64,000 bases of DNA, from NCBI GenBank assembly GCA_019448215.1, contig CP080408.1, forward strand, positions 434,001 through 498,000, written 5' to 3'. The first letter of the stretch is position 1; every line of letters begins with the position of its first letter. Both the position numbers and the translations under genes were made by a program. The DNA comes from Thalassovita mediterranea (GTDB lineage: Bacteria > Pseudomonadota > Alphaproteobacteria > Caulobacterales > Hyphomonadaceae). Below the pieces are notes generated by a model, which worked only from the letters and a program-made list of their open reading frames with translations, had not been told where the DNA came from and made no database searches. This document shows, piece by piece, positions 1 through 10,013 of this stretch.

Positions 1-296
1 TGCGCACCGGTGACGCCGAGCGTGACCGAATCAATCCGCTCGCCCGCCTGACGTTCTGCGTCCTCAACAGCGAGGCGCACAGACCGCTCCAGCGCCTCCA
101 TGTCTGTGATCGATCCATCCTTGAAACCGCGCGCCTGCTGGCGCCCGCCGCCGAGAAACGCAAACCCGGCTTTCGCTTCTGGATCAAAACGCCCGATCAG
201 GCAGGTGATCTTGGAGCTGCCAATATCCAGCGAAGCGATAGGCTGGCCGACTTTTGCGGCGCGGGATGGTTTCAAGCGGAGGTCTGCCTTGGCCAT
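1..296 (-). CDS. ftsA: FtsA, cell division actin-like protein (N-terminal part only)
   Basis: About the first 98 residues are present; the gene runs off the left edge of the window. FtsA is an actin-fold ATPase that anchors FtsZ filaments to the inner membrane and recruits later divisome proteins. The reading frame from the ATG at 296 contains SLDIGSSKITCLIG, the phosphate-1 loop typical of FtsA, and a following 1C-domain start (GGGRQQARGFKDGSI, then a helix with RLAVEDAER). Only 2 bases separate it from the ftsQ stop, so it is co-transcribed with ddl and ftsQ. ftsZ is expected next, outside the window. Confidence 0.93.
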   Translation of the reverse strand, partial: MAKADLRLKPSRAAKVGQPIASLDIGSSKITCLIGRFDPEAKAGFAFLGGGRQQARGFKDGSITDMEALERSVRLAVEDAERQAGERIDSVTLGVTGA

Positions 297-298
297 GG

Positions 299-1171
299 TC
301 AGCTTTCTGCAGCGGTGCCGGACGCACCCTGTTCGTCGAGAGGTTCAAGAAATGTGCGCCCGGCGACCCGAAGGTCGATGCGCGCAAGCGAGCGTTGGGA
401 AAGGTCGGTAGAGGTTTCGAGCGCGATGAGTTCATCGGTCGCACGCATGACGCTGGCGTCTGCCGGGAGCCGGATCAGCAGACCGTCGCGGAGCTTGACG
501 TCCCAGCGGCGGCGCGACACGCGCTCTGCATAGGACACACGCTCGCTCACGCTTCCAGCGCGGGCCAGAAACTGCAGGAGCGCTGGCACGCCTTCGGGCG
601 CATCGACGCCGGTGAGCAGGACGAGCTCACTATAATCCTTGGCCGACAGGCCTTCCATGATCTGTCCGGTGCTGTCGACGACCTGCTGGCCTTCGCCATC
701 GAACCAGATGGCGCTGGCCTTTGCAGGCGAGGCATTGATCAGAATCTGGTTTGGCCAGAGCCGGTAGACATGCGCACTCGTCACCTGCCCGGTCGCGAGA
801 ACCTGACGGCGGATTTCGTGCGGGTCGGCGCGGAACATGTTGTCGCCGGGGGCGACGCCCGACATCTGCTGAACGAGGCTGGCGCGGCGAACATCATCGC
901 CAAGGCCTGTAATCTGCACGTCCTGGACAGAAAAGCCGAGGCCGGTCGCTGCGCTATCGAAAGCATTGCCGACACCATCGCCAACCTTTGACATCGATCC
1001 GCCCAGCAGGGCCGCGCCCGCGACGATGAGGGCGACCACCATGACGAAACCCGTCAGGACGGAGGTAAGGTCTGCACGCGCAGGTTCGACAGGCACCGGC
1101 GCAGGCGCACGTTTGCGCGTCTGCGGCCGGGCGCGCTGGCCCTGCTTTGGCTGACCTTTCACCTTCGGCAT
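299..1171 (-). CDS. ftsQ: FtsQ, divisome POTRA-domain membrane protein
   Basis: 290 residues, bitopic inner-membrane protein that links early and late divisome components (FtsB/FtsL). A basic, proline-rich cytoplasmic tail (about residues 1-33) is followed by one membrane segment (about 36-58, rich in V, A, L and G) and a periplasmic POTRA domain beginning [10 protein letters not shown] near residue 80. The beta domain follows. The start overlaps the ddl stop by 13 bases. Position between ddl and ftsA is the conserved alphaproteobacterial order. Confidence 0.94.
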   Translation of the reverse strand: MPKVKGQPKQGQRARPQTRKRAPAPVPVEPARADLTSVLTGFVMVVALIVAGAALLGGSMSKVGDGVGNAFDSAATGLGFSVQDVQITGLGDDVRRASLVQQMSGVAPGDNMFRADPHEIRRQVLATGQVTSAHVYRLWPNQILINASPAKASAIWFDGEGQQVVDSTGQIMEGLSAKDYSELVLLTGVDAPEGVPALLQFLARAGSVSERVSYAERVSRRRWDVKLRDGLLIRLPADASVMRATDELIALETSTDLSQRSLARIDLRVAGRTFLEPLDEQGASGTAAES

Positions 1172-2067
1172 GAAGCATCCTCGATCATCCAGGCGACGAG
1201 CGCCTCGAAGGTCATGCCCGTATAGGCGGCCTGCTCGGGAACGAGCGAGGTCGGTGTCATGCCTGGCTGGGTATTGGTTTCCAGGATCACGAGCCGGTCC
1301 TTCTTCTCGTCAAATCGAAAGTCTGATCGCGACACCCCCCGGCAACCGAGAGCCTGATGCGCTTTCAGCGCTGCTTCCAGAGCCCTTTTCGTTACCGGTT
1401 CCGGAATGTCTGCAGGCACCACATGACGCGATCCACCAGCTGCGTATTTTGCATCAAAATCGTAAAACTCTCTTAATGTCGTGATCTCTGTGACGGCGAG
1501 CGCCCGGTCGCCGATAACGGCCACGGTCAGCTCGCGGCCGGGGATGTATTCCTCGGCCATGAGATTGTCGCCATAGGCCCATTCTTCGGACAGCAGCAGC
1601 TGCGAAGGCCCGTTATTTTCCTCCCGGACAAAGACGACGCCGAAGCTCGAGCCTTCATTCACAGGTTTGATGACGTAAGGCGGCTTAATCGGGTGGGCGC
1701 GGGCCGCTTCTGCGCGCGTGACAGCCACATCTTCTGCCACGTCGAGGCCTGCCTGCTTGTAGACAGCCTTGGATTTACGCTTGTCCATCGCGATGGCCGA
1801 CGCCGTCACGCCGGAATGGGTGTAGGGAATGGCGAGAATCTCAAAGAGGCCCTGCACACAGCCATCCTCACCCCAGGGGCCGTGCAGACCATTCAGGATC
1901 ACGTCCGGCTTTTCAGCAGCGATCTGGCTTGCAAGGTCGCGGCTGGCGTCGATGCCGACAGCGTCGTAGCCGGCCGCCTGCGCGGCGCGCAGCATCTGCT
2001 CGCCCGATGACAGGGACACTTCCCGCTCAGAGGACCAGCCCCCATAGACGACTGCAACGCGCTTCAT
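1159..2067 (-). CDS. ddl: D-alanine--D-alanine ligase
   Basis: ATP-grasp enzyme joining two D-alanines for the MurF step of peptidoglycan synthesis. About 302 residues from the ATG at 2067, which has GGAGG seven bases upstream and gives the usual N-terminus [18 protein letters not shown]. The open frame extends 21 codons further up but without a comparable ribosome site. Visible motifs are the N-terminal loop [11 protein letters not shown], the clamp NEGSSFGV, and the metal site [10 protein letters not shown] near the C-terminus. It heads a ddl-ftsQ-ftsA transcript that is cut off from murB by two opposite-strand genes, so it needs its own promoter in 2068-2225. Confidence 0.96.
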   Translation of the reverse strand: MKRVAVVYGGWSSEREVSLSSGEQMLRAAQAAGYDAVGIDASRDLASQIAAEKPDVILNGLHGPWGEDGCVQGLFEILAIPYTHSGVTASAIAMDKRKSKAVYKQAGLDVAEDVAVTRAEAARAHPIKPPYVIKPVNEGSSFGVVFVREENNGPSQLLLSEEWAYGDNLMAEEYIPGRELTVAVIGDRALAVTEITTLREFYDFDAKYAAGGSRHVVPADIPEPVTKRALEAALKAHQALGCRGVSRSDFRFDEKKDRLVILETNTQPGMTPTSLVPEQAAYTGMTFEALVAWMIEDASCRR

Positions 2068-2225
2068 GATTTGACCTCCAGAGAGAAAATTGGCCCGCAT
2101 GCTCGCTGGCCTGACCTGCGACTCAAACACGTAGCAGCCGAGAAATTAAGGCAGTCCTTCCATTCAGCTGAACTTGCTGCATCCAGAGCACCTGAACATT
2201 GCACCCTCCTGCGCGTTTCGACCTC

Positions 2226-3083
2226 ATGTCCGGACAGAACACGCCCGCGCAAGAGCACGCGGAAGAAGACCACATCACAGAAGAAGAGCGCGAGCAGGCA
2301 GCCACCCTGACCCGGCTGAAGTCGCGCATCGTCTATGAGATAATCAGGCAGGAAGGGCGCGCGGAGCTGTCGCGTCCTCAAAGCTCGATATGGTGGTCAG
2401 GGATTGCGGCGGGCCTCGCCATTTCCATGTCGCTGATCATGGAGGCCTTCCTGCGCCAGCATTTGCCGGACACCGATTGGCGCCCGCTGGTGGAGAATTT
2501 CGGCTATGCAGCCGGCTTCCTGCTGGTCATGCTGAGCAGGCTGCAGCTATTTACCGAAAATACGGTCACCGCCGTGCTCCCCACACTCGCCGATCCCTGC
2601 AGGCGTACCATTCTCGGGACGACGCGGCTGTGGAGTACGGTCTTCCTTGCCAACATGATTGGCACACTCGTCGCCGCGGTTTTCTGGACATATTCAGGCG
2701 CCATCTCGCAGGAGACATATGGAATAAGCCTTGAGCTCAGCCTGCATGTTGCCGGATGGGGCGCAGGAGAGACTTTCGTGCGCGCCCTTCCTGCAGGCTT
2801 CCTGATTGCTGCGCTTGTCTGGATGATGCCGAGCTCTGAAGGCAGCGAGTTCTGGGTGATCGTATTTTTCACCTATCTCATTGCGCTTGGGGAATTCGCT
2901 CACGTGGTTGTGGGGTCGGCTGAACTCTTCGTCGTCGCGCTGTCTGGCGAACAAGGTGTCCTGAAGCTCATCGGCGTGAACCTGCTGCCTGCCCTTGCTG
3001 GCAACATCATCGGCGGTGCCGGCCTGTTTGCAATCCTCGCCTGGGGCCAGGTTCACGAAGAAATGGAAGACGAAACCGGGTAG
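2226..3083 (+). CDS. Formate/nitrite transporter (FNT) family protein, YfdC-like
   Basis: About 285 residues, with roughly six hydrophobic segments between residues 55 and 275. The N-terminus is hydrophilic and acidic (EHAEEDHITEEEREQ), which resembles the YfdC-type branch rather than FocA or NirC. FNT proteins are pentameric channels for small monovalent anions; the substrate cannot be read from the sequence. The ATG at 2226 is preferred over a TTG nine codons earlier, although neither has a strong ribosome site. It diverges from ddl and sits, with the following TonB receptor, inside the dcw cluster on the opposite strand. Confidence 0.8.
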   Translation: MSGQNTPAQEHAEEDHITEEEREQAATLTRLKSRIVYEIIRQEGRAELSRPQSSIWWSGIAAGLAISMSLIMEAFLRQHLPDTDWRPLVENFGYAAGFLLVMLSRLQLFTENTVTAVLPTLADPCRRTILGTTRLWSTVFLANMIGTLVAAVFWTYSGAISQETYGISLELSLHVAGWGAGETFVRALPAGFLIAALVWMMPSSEGSEFWVIVFFTYLIALGEFAHVVVGSAELFVVALSGEQGVLKLIGVNLLPALAGNIIGGAGLFAILAWGQVHEEMEDETG

Positions 3084-3142
3084 AGCCGAGGGCCGGCCGC
3101 ATATTACAAATGCGTAAGTTGCGCTGAGGCGTGCCATATATG

Positions 3143-3156
3143 ACTACAAATGTAGT
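3143..3156. promoter_or_regulatory. Perfect inverted repeat upstream of the TonB receptor, possible operator
   Basis: ACTACAAATGTAGT is a perfect 6-bp inverted repeat with a 2-bp centre, about 70 bp upstream of the receptor start. Its core TACAAATGTA fits the TACA-N2-TGTA pattern of BlaI/MecI/CopY-type repressors. No such regulator is encoded in the window, so the assignment is a suggestion only. The surrounding 140 bp is AT-rich compared with the rest of the window and presumably holds the receptor promoter. Confidence 0.4.
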
Positions 3157-3226
3157 TGTATCGAAAAACAATATCTGATACGCGACATTCGATAATAATA
3201 AGCGTAGAGATAACGGAAACGCCCCC

Positions 3227-5281
3227 ATGAAACTTAAACTCCACCTGCTTGCGGGAACGATGATGCTTGCCTGCTTTTCAGGCCACGCCCAGACACAGGA
3301 AAGCGACCCGCAAGCGCAGGCAGCGCGAACCTACACACTGCCCGATTTCGAGCAGTACTCGCCAAACACCGCGCTCGACATGGTGACGCGGATCCCCGGC
3401 TTCTCCATCCGAAATGGCGACTTGTCAGAGCGCGGCCTCGGTCAGGCCGATGGCAATGTGCTGATCAATGGTCGGCGCATTTCGAGCAAGTCACTGACGC
3501 CTCGCGATGCCCTCGCCCGCATCCCCGCCACGAACGTGGAAAAGATCGAGATCGTCGATGGCGCGACCCTCAACGTGCCGGGCCTGTCCGGGCAGGTCGC
3601 CAACATTACGGCCAAGGTGAACGGTGTCTCGGGCACATGGGACTGGCGGGCGCGGTTTCGCGACAATCTCCCGCCCTATTATCATGGCGGCAGCGTATCA
3701 GTGACCGGGCAGCAGAACACGCTGGGCTGGACGCTTGGCCTGACAAGTGAGCCGATACGGGGCGGCGCTTCGGGGCCGGAATTTGTCCGCGACGCCAATC
3801 GCAACCTGATCGAGACGCGCGATGAACGCGTCACCAATATCGGAAATAGCGCAGGCGTTTCTGGCGCGCTGGAATGGACACCGCTGAACGGGTCGGTCGG
3901 TAATCTCAATGCTGAGTACAATATCTTCCAGATCGATGCTGAGGAGACGTCCAACCGGTTTCCGGTCACTGGCCAGCCGAGCATCCGCCAGTTCGCAAAC
4001 TCCGAAGATGAGTGGAATAGCGAAATCAGCGGCGACTATGAGTTCGATCTCGGCCCCGGCCGCCTGAAGACGATCGGGCTCTGGCGATTTGAGCACAGCC
4101 CCTTCATCTCAAGTGTCCGCACGACTGAGACAGATGGTACGCTGAGCGAACGCTCCATCTTCGAGCAGACCGTCGATGAAGGCGAGAGCATCCTGCGCAG
4201 TGAGTATAACTGGGCGCCAAGCGAGACCGTGGACTGGCAGATCGCCGGCGAAGCGGCTTTCAATTTCCTTGAAGCCGAGGCCGACCTGCAGGCGCTTGAT
4301 GCCACGGGCACGCTTGTCCGTGTGCCGCTGACCAATGCCAATTCGCGGGTCGAGGAGAAGCGGCTCGATGCGTCCATCACCCATGGCCGCAAGCTCTCAG
4401 AGGATCTGTCGGTGCAGGCTTCATTCGGCATGGAGTATTCCGAGCTCAGCCAGTCAGGTGGGTCGGCGCAGACACGCAGCTTCACGCGGCCCAAGGGCTT
4501 TGTCTCGGCAGCATGGACGGTGAATGAGCGCCTGACAATCAATGCGCGAGCCGCCCGCGAAGTGGGTCAGCTCAACTTCTTCGACTTCATCTCATCGGTG
4601 AACGTGAATGTCGGCAATGGCAATCAGGGCAACCCGGACATCGTCCCGCAGCAGAGCTGGAAAGGCGAGGTCTCATTCGATCGGGACTTCGGCGCTGCCG
4701 GCGCGCACACGATGAAGTTCTATTACGAGGCCATCGAGGACATTGTGGACCGCGTCCCCTTTGGCCCAAATGCAGAAGGCCCCGGCAATCTGGACCAGGC
4801 CACGCGCTACGGCATTGCGACCAATGGCACGTTCAAGTTCGCGCCTGTCGGCGTTGAAGGCCTCCAGCTCGAGTATGAGCTTGAAGTGCGCCAGTCCGAA
4901 CTGGACGATCCGCTAACGGGCGAGACGCGCCGCATCAATGACGACCTGATGCTGGGCGGGTTCTTTGAGCTTCGCTACGACATTCCCAAGACCGACTGGG
5001 CGCTGGGCTTTGGCGGGGAGCGCTATGACAATGCGCCCTTCGTGCGGCTCGATGAGCGCCAGCTGTTCGAGCTACGGCCGATCTACACCTTCCTCTATGT
5101 CGAGCACAAAGACATCTTCGGCATGACCGGGAAGGTCGAGTGGTTCAACGTGACCGATGGCGATGAGCAGTTCACCCGGCAGGTCTATACGCCACGGCGC
5201 GATGGCAGCCTTCTCTTCAGTGAAGACAGGAGCTGGAGCGCCGGGCCAATCCTGACCGTATCGCTGCGGGGGACGTTCTAG
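3227..5281 (+). CDS. TonB-dependent outer-membrane receptor
   Basis: 684 residues. A signal peptide (about residues 1-22, ending SGHAQ) is followed by a plug domain: [26 protein letters not shown] and [15 protein letters not shown] match the plug core. The rest is a long beta-barrel with alternating aromatic strands, ending in the outer-membrane C-terminal signature LRGTF with terminal Phe. Such receptors import siderophores, vitamins or oligomers using TonB energy; the substrate is not evident. Its stop codon overlaps the murB stop by 4 bases, tail to tail. It is an accessory gene within the dcw cluster. Confidence 0.88.
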   Translation: MKLKLHLLAGTMMLACFSGHAQTQESDPQAQAARTYTLPDFEQYSPNTALDMVTRIPGFSIRNGDLSERGLGQADGNVLINGRRISSKSLTPRDALARIPATNVEKIEIVDGATLNVPGLSGQVANITAKVNGVSGTWDWRARFRDNLPPYYHGGSVSVTGQQNTLGWTLGLTSEPIRGGASGPEFVRDANRNLIETRDERVTNIGNSAGVSGALEWTPLNGSVGNLNAEYNIFQIDAEETSNRFPVTGQPSIRQFANSEDEWNSEISGDYEFDLGPGRLKTIGLWRFEHSPFISSVRTTETDGTLSERSIFEQTVDEGESILRSEYNWAPSETVDWQIAGEAAFNFLEAEADLQALDATGTLVRVPLTNANSRVEEKRLDASITHGRKLSEDLSVQASFGMEYSELSQSGGSAQTRSFTRPKGFVSAAWTVNERLTINARAAREVGQLNFFDFISSVNVNVGNGNQGNPDIVPQQSWKGEVSFDRDFGAAGAHTMKFYYEAIEDIVDRVPFGPNAEGPGNLDQATRYGIATNGTFKFAPVGVEGLQLEYELEVRQSELDDPLTGETRRINDDLMLGGFFELRYDIPKTDWALGFGGERYDNAPFVRLDERQLFELRPIYTFLYVEHKDIFGMTGKVEWFNVTDGDEQFTRQVYTPRRDGSLLFSEDRSWSAGPILTVSLRGTF

Positions 5282-6234
5282 GCCTTCGCCTGGATGCGGC
5301 CGATGCGGCGGATTTCCCAGCGAAGGTCCACCCCGGTCACATCCAGCACGCGGGCGCGCACCAGTTCCCCAAGCGCCTCGATGTCTGCCGCGGTGGCGTC
5401 ATCGGTATTGATGAGGAAGTTGCAGTGCTTTTCTGACACCTGCGCGCCGCCGACCTTCAGGCCCCTGCAACCAGCCGCATCGATCAGCTTCCAGCTGGAG
5501 CGCTGGTCTGGCGTGCCGGGCGGGTCCGGATTGGCGAAGGTGGAACCGCCCGTCTTGTCCTTGATCGGCTGGGTCTCGGCGCGCCGGGCCTGATGCTCTT
5601 CGATCTCGGCCTGAAGCGCTTCCGGGTCGCCGTCGCCCGAACCTGTCAGCAGGATGCCGGTCACGATAACGTCGTCAGGAAAGTTGGTGTGGCGGTAGGA
5701 AAACTCGATCTTCGGATCACCATACTGGGCGATCTCGGCTTCGAAGCGGACTTTCTCACCAGAACGCGTGATGCCTTCGATCTGGTTGGCGACGTCTTTC
5801 AGCTCCCGGCCATAACAGCCAGCATTGGTGCGAACCGCGCCGCCAATGGAGCCGGGGATACCAGAGAAGAAAGTCAGCCCTGCAATGCCGTTCTTTGCAG
5901 ATGCCTTGGCGACAGCGAGATCAAGCGCGCCAGCACGTGCGAAAAGGGAATGTGAGCCAGCCGGTTCGACATTGCCCCAATAGCCGCCCATCAGCCGGAT
6001 CGTGACGCCTTCAATGCCGCCATCGCGAATGATGGAATTCGACGCGACACCCATGAAGTGAACGGGCACATCGGTCGGCAGCACTCTCAGGAAGTCTGCA
6101 AGGTCATCCTCATCCTTTGGCAGGAAGAGCGCATCGGCAGGCCCGCCAACGCGGAACCAGGTGTAGGGCGCCAGCGGCTGATCCAGCAGCAGCTTGCCGC
6201 GAACTTCGGGCAGGTCGTCGCGCCAGTCTGTCAT
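5278..6234 (-). CDS. murB: UDP-N-acetylenolpyruvoylglucosamine reductase
   Basis: 318-residue FAD enzyme that reduces the enolpyruvyl group to give UDP-N-acetylmuramic acid in the cytoplasm. Visible are the FAD-binding start NTWFRVGG-like segment ([13 protein letters not shown]), [10 protein letters not shown], and the catalytic region [26 protein letters not shown] with the catalytic serine is near residue 230. Its ATG directly abuts the murC stop. It is the last gene of the long mraZ-to-murB run before the rightward insertion. Confidence 0.96.
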   Translation of the reverse strand: MTDWRDDLPEVRGKLLLDQPLAPYTWFRVGGPADALFLPKDEDDLADFLRVLPTDVPVHFMGVASNSIIRDGGIEGVTIRLMGGYWGNVEPAGSHSLFARAGALDLAVAKASAKNGIAGLTFFSGIPGSIGGAVRTNAGCYGRELKDVANQIEGITRSGEKVRFEAEIAQYGDPKIEFSYRHTNFPDDVIVTGILLTGSGDGDPEALQAEIEEHQARRAETQPIKDKTGGSTFANPDPPGTPDQRSSWKLIDAAGCRGLKVGGAQVSEKHCNFLINTDDATAADIEALGELVRARVLDVTGVDLRWEIRRIGRIQAKA

Positions 6235-7668
6235 CTATTCTGCAAGCTTCCCGGCGAGCGCATTGGCATGCGTGGTAATATCGCCAGCGCCAAGGCAGAC
6301 GACCAGGTCACCGGGACGGGCAGTCTCGCGGATGGTCGCCGGAAGATCATCGAGAGATGTGAGGGCGCGCGTGTCGGCATGGCCTTTCGCGTTGATCGCA
6401 TCGACGAGTGCGGTGTGGCTCGCCCCGTCGATCGGGTCTTCACCGGCCGCATAAACGGGCGCAATGAAAGCGATGTCGGCGTCGTGGAAACAGCCGGAGA
6501 AATCCTCGAAGAGATCGTGCAGGCGCGAATAGCGGTGCGGCTGGGCGACCGCGATGACGCGGTTGTCGCCCTGCATGGCGCGGGCCGCCTTCAGGACGGC
6601 TGCGATCTCCACCGGGTGATGGCCATAATCGTCGATGATGCGGACACCGTTCCATTCACCTGCAGGGGTGAAACGACGCTTCACGCCGCCGAAATTCTTG
6701 AAGCTGGTGCGGATCTGGTCGGGCGTTGCGCCAAGCTCCAGCGCGACGGTGATGGCGGCGAGGGCGTTGGAAACGTTGTGGTCGCCCGCCATGGGCAGAC
6801 GAACGCCTTCAATGGAAGACACGCCGATGCCGAGACGCTCACGTAGGACGACATCGAAAGTCACGCCGCCCGGATCGGATTCAAGATTGGTCGCACGGAC
6901 ATCTGCCTGACGGTTGAACCCATAGGTCAGGATGCGTCGGTCAGACACACGCGCCACCATGGCGGAGACTTCCGGATGGTCAGTGCAGAGAACGCCGAAC
7001 CCGTAAAACGGGATGTTCTTCACATAGGTATCGAAAGCGGACCGCAGCGCCTCCATGGAGCCGTAATGCTCCATATGTTCGGGATCCATATTGGTCACGA
7101 TCGCGATGGTTGGGCGCAGCTTTGTGAAGGTGCCGTCGCTCTCATCAGCCTCCAGCACGATCCAGTCGCCATTGCCGGCTTTGGCGTTAGAGCCATAGGC
7201 GTTGATGATGCCGCCATTGATGACGGTCGGGTCGATACCTGCACCATCGAGAAGTGCGGCGACCATCGTGGTCGTCGTGGTCTTGCCGTGCGTGCCTGCG
7301 ACAGCAACCGTCCATTTCAGGCGGATGATCTCTGCCAGCATGTCCGCGCGGCGCACCACGGGAATGGCTGACTCACGCGCGGCGACGACTTCAGGATTGT
7401 CTGCCTTGATGGCCGAAGAAATGATGACGGCCCCTGCCCCGATCACGTTCTGCGGCTTGTGGCCGATATGGACGGTCGCGCCCTTGGCGCGCAGACGCTC
7501 CACATTGGCGCTGTCCTTCACGTCGGAGCCTTGGACCTTGTAGCCGAGATTGATCATGATCTCGGCAATGCCCGACATGCCGATGCCGCCTATGCCAACA
7601 AGGTGGGCCGGACCGAGATCAAAGGGCGAAGGTTTGTTTGGCATGAATGTTCTGACTTCGTAGGGCAT
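6235..7668 (-). CDS. murC: UDP-N-acetylmuramate--L-alanine ligase
   Basis: Mur ligase adding L-alanine to UDP-MurNAc. About 477 residues from the ATG at 7668, which has GGAGG 11 bases upstream; the open frame reaches 25 codons further without support, and an ATG eight codons later is also possible. Motifs in order are [14 protein letters not shown], the ATP loop [17 protein letters not shown], the ligase acid EADESDGTF, and [11 protein letters not shown]. It directly precedes murB and lies 106 bp after murG, the longest gap in this run; I see no terminator in the gap. Confidence 0.95.
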   Translation of the reverse strand: MPYEVRTFMPNKPSPFDLGPAHLVGIGGIGMSGIAEIMINLGYKVQGSDVKDSANVERLRAKGATVHIGHKPQNVIGAGAVIISSAIKADNPEVVAARESAIPVVRRADMLAEIIRLKWTVAVAGTHGKTTTTTMVAALLDGAGIDPTVINGGIINAYGSNAKAGNGDWIVLEADESDGTFTKLRPTIAIVTNMDPEHMEHYGSMEALRSAFDTYVKNIPFYGFGVLCTDHPEVSAMVARVSDRRILTYGFNRQADVRATNLESDPGGVTFDVVLRERLGIGVSSIEGVRLPMAGDHNVSNALAAITVALELGATPDQIRTSFKNFGGVKRRFTPAGEWNGVRIIDDYGHHPVEIAAVLKAARAMQGDNRVIAVAQPHRYSRLHDLFEDFSGCFHDADIAFIAPVYAAGEDPIDGASHTALVDAINAKGHADTRALTSLDDLPATIRETARPGDLVVCLGAGDITTHANALAGKLAE

Positions 7669-7774
7669 GGAAACGGGGTCCTCCGCAGTAACGTGTGGAG
7701 GCCAGACTAGGCAAGCGCGAGCATGCGGAGATGGCTGCGACACGGCAATTTAGGGGCAATCTGTTTTAGGAAGA

Positions 7775-8866
7775 TCAGCGGTTAGCTGCCTCTATAGCGA
7801 GGTCTGCGAGATCCTGCGCCGCAGTGATCGTGCCAGCTTCCTTCGCCCGTGATGCGCGCGCCTTTAGCTCTTCGCCGTTCTCCAGCCGCACCTTGATGAG
7901 TTCACCGAGGAGGTTCGGATAGAGGTTGTCCTCAAGCAGCACATCGGCAGCGTCGACATCGACGAGGGCCTCAGCGTTTGCGGCCTGATGGTCATCCATC
8001 GCGATCTTCAGCGGGATCAGGATGGACGGGCGGCCGACGGCCGAAATCTCGCTGACCGTGCCCGCGCCGGAGCGCGCAATGATCAGATGCGCGGCTGCAA
8101 GGCGGTCCGGCATGTCGGCGAAGAAGGGGCGCAGCTCATGGCGCAGGCCGACCTCCTCATAGATGGCGCGAACCTCATCGAGCTGTTCTTCGCGCACCTG
8201 CTGGACGATGTTGAGGCGCGCGCGAAGCGGCGCCGGCGTGTGAAACGCTATCGCGAGCGGGATGATCTGGCCGAGGATACGGGCGCCCTGGCTGCCACCG
8301 GTGATGAAGACATTGAGGTCGCCGCTGGTTGGCGGGAATGGCGCGTCGCGCATGGCCGCAATTGGCGCGCGGACAGGGTTCCCGACCGGCTCATGGCGGA
8401 CGCCTGCGGGCAGCTTGTCCAGACGTGGGAAGCCTGAAGCGACAAACTCAGCCTTCGATGCAAATTGCCGGTTCACCCGGCCAAGGACCGCATTCTGCTC
8501 ATGGACGATGATGGGCACCTTGCACCGGCGCGCGGCGCTGAGGGCCGGAAAGGCAGGATAGCCCCCGAAACCTGCGACAAGCGCAGGCTTTCTGGACTTC
8601 ATCAGACGATTGGCCCGGCCGATGCCGCGCCAGATTTTCAGGACAGCCGAAGGCAGCGTCCAGGGCTTGCGGATATTCGGGCTGGCGGCGGCGACTTCTT
8701 CCTTCCAGTCGGCTGGAAAGCTGCCAGCATAAGAGAGCCCGCGCGCGTCGCTGATGAGGCCGACCTGCCAGCCGCGCGCCCGCATCTCTTCCGCAAAGGC
8801 CGCAGCCGGGAACATGTGTCCACCTGTGCCACCGGCCGCGATAATGACGAGAGGTTTGTCAGCCAT
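7775..8866 (-). CDS. murG: Lipid II synthase, UDP-GlcNAc transferase
   Basis: Peripheral inner-membrane glycosyltransferase (GT28) that adds GlcNAc to lipid I. About 363 residues from ATG 8866, which has AGAGG upstream; a start six codons earlier is less likely. The G-loop [14 protein letters not shown] is at the N-terminus, [14 protein letters not shown] around residue 93, and the donor-site segments [12 protein letters not shown] and [22 protein letters not shown] follow. The start overlaps the ftsW stop by 8 bases. Confidence 0.96.
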   Translation of the reverse strand: MADKPLVIIAAGGTGGHMFPAAAFAEEMRARGWQVGLISDARGLSYAGSFPADWKEEVAAASPNIRKPWTLPSAVLKIWRGIGRANRLMKSRKPALVAGFGGYPAFPALSAARRCKVPIIVHEQNAVLGRVNRQFASKAEFVASGFPRLDKLPAGVRHEPVGNPVRAPIAAMRDAPFPPTSGDLNVFITGGSQGARILGQIIPLAIAFHTPAPLRARLNIVQQVREEQLDEVRAIYEEVGLRHELRPFFADMPDRLAAAHLIIARSGAGTVSEISAVGRPSILIPLKIAMDDHQAANAEALVDVDAADVLLEDNLYPNLLGELIKVRLENGEELKARASRAKEAGTITAAQDLADLAIEAANR

Positions 8867-10013
8867 GTCGACCTCTCGTCCCAAGGCTCTGGCGGCGGAT
8901 CAAGGCAAGCGCGAGGCCAAGCGTCAGCGCAATGCCCAGCATGGAGGAGCCGCCATAGGAGATGAAAGGCAGCGTCATTCCCTTTGGCGGGATGAGGCTG
9001 ACATTCACCGCGATGTTGATGGCCGCCTGCAAGGCGAACAGGGTGAAGAGGCCGGACGCAGCCGCACGCGGATACGGGTCGTGCAGGCGCGAGGCTGCGC
9101 GAAGGCCACGCCAGCAGATATAACCATAGAGGCCGATCACCAGCAGCGCGGCGACATAGCCGAACTCTTCACCAAGCACCGCATAGATGAAGTCGGTATG
9201 GGCATCCGGCAGGCTGGATTTGACCGTCCCTTCACCCGGTCCGGCGCCGAGAAGCCCGCCGCGGGAGATCGCTTCGGACGCCTTGTCGATCTGGTAGGTG
9301 TCATAGTCGGACGGGTTGATGAAGCTGTTCACCCGGTAGCGCACGTGCGGCAGCAGCGCATAGAGCGCGCCGCTGAGCGTCACGCCGCCCGCAAAGAAGG
9401 CCGCCGCCCACCGCCAGGGCAGGCCGGACACGAAGAAGGTCGCGATGAAGGCCGCTGTAATCAGCGCCGACTGACCGACATCCGGCTGGAGCAGCAAAAG
9501 GCCAAGAACGACGACATAGAAGACAAGCGCGACAACCGCCCATGGCCCATCAGGATAGAGACGCCTCTGCGCGAGGAGCCAGCCGATCAACACGATCAGG
9601 ACAGGCTTTACGAACTCTGACGGCTGCAGCGTGAAACCTGCGATATTGACCCAGCGCTCTGCCCCCTTCGCCTCATGGCCGATCAACATGATTGCCGCGA
9701 GCAGGATGAGCGAGCCGGCGAAGATCAGCGCTGATATCCGGCGCACCCAGACACGCGTCATCATGCTCGCCGCGATCAGCACCACCGATGCACCAGCCGC
9801 GAAGACGCAGTGGCGTTTCACGAAATGATATGGGTCTGAATAGCCGAGGCGCTCTGCGGCAGGAGGCCCCGCCGCCAGTGACAGCATCAGGCCGAGACCA
9901 AGCAGCGTGAAGGACGCCGCCAAGATGCGCCAGTCAACGCTGAGGCGCCATTCGGTGATGATCGAACGCTCGGAGCGCGGGACGATCACCGTGCTGCCGA
10001 CCGAGACCGTCAT
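8859..10013 (-). CDS. ftsW: FtsW, SEDS-family septal peptidoglycan polymerase
   Basis: 384 residues with about ten membrane segments. FtsW polymerises glycan strands at the septum in complex with FtsI. The conserved loop [15 protein letters not shown] and the late motif [16 protein letters not shown] are both present. The periplasmic loop around [13 protein letters not shown]-like residues ([15 protein letters not shown]) is the usual SEDS position. ATG and the murD stop overlap as ATGA. Pairing with ftsI in the same transcript is normal for this gene. Confidence 0.96.
   Translation of the reverse strand: MTVSVGSTVIVPRSERSIITEWRLSVDWRILAASFTLLGLGLMLSLAAGPPAAERLGYSDPYHFVKRHCVFAAGASVVLIAASMMTRVWVRRISALIFAGSLILLAAIMLIGHEAKGAERWVNIAGFTLQPSEFVKPVLIVLIGWLLAQRRLYPDGPWAVVALVFYVVVLGLLLLQPDVGQSALITAAFIATFFVSGLPWRWAAAFFAGGVTLSGALYALLPHVRYRVNSFINPSDYDTYQIDKASEAISRGGLLGAGPGEGTVKSSLPDAHTDFIYAVLGEEFGYVAALLVIGLYGYICWRGLRAASRLHDPYPRAAASGLFTLFALQAAINIAVNVSLIPPKGMTLPFISYGGSSMLGIALTLGLALALIRRQSLGTRGRHG

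Noticed and set aside
6058-6846. 262-codon open frame opposite murC and murB
   Set aside because: Antisense to two genes with intact motifs.
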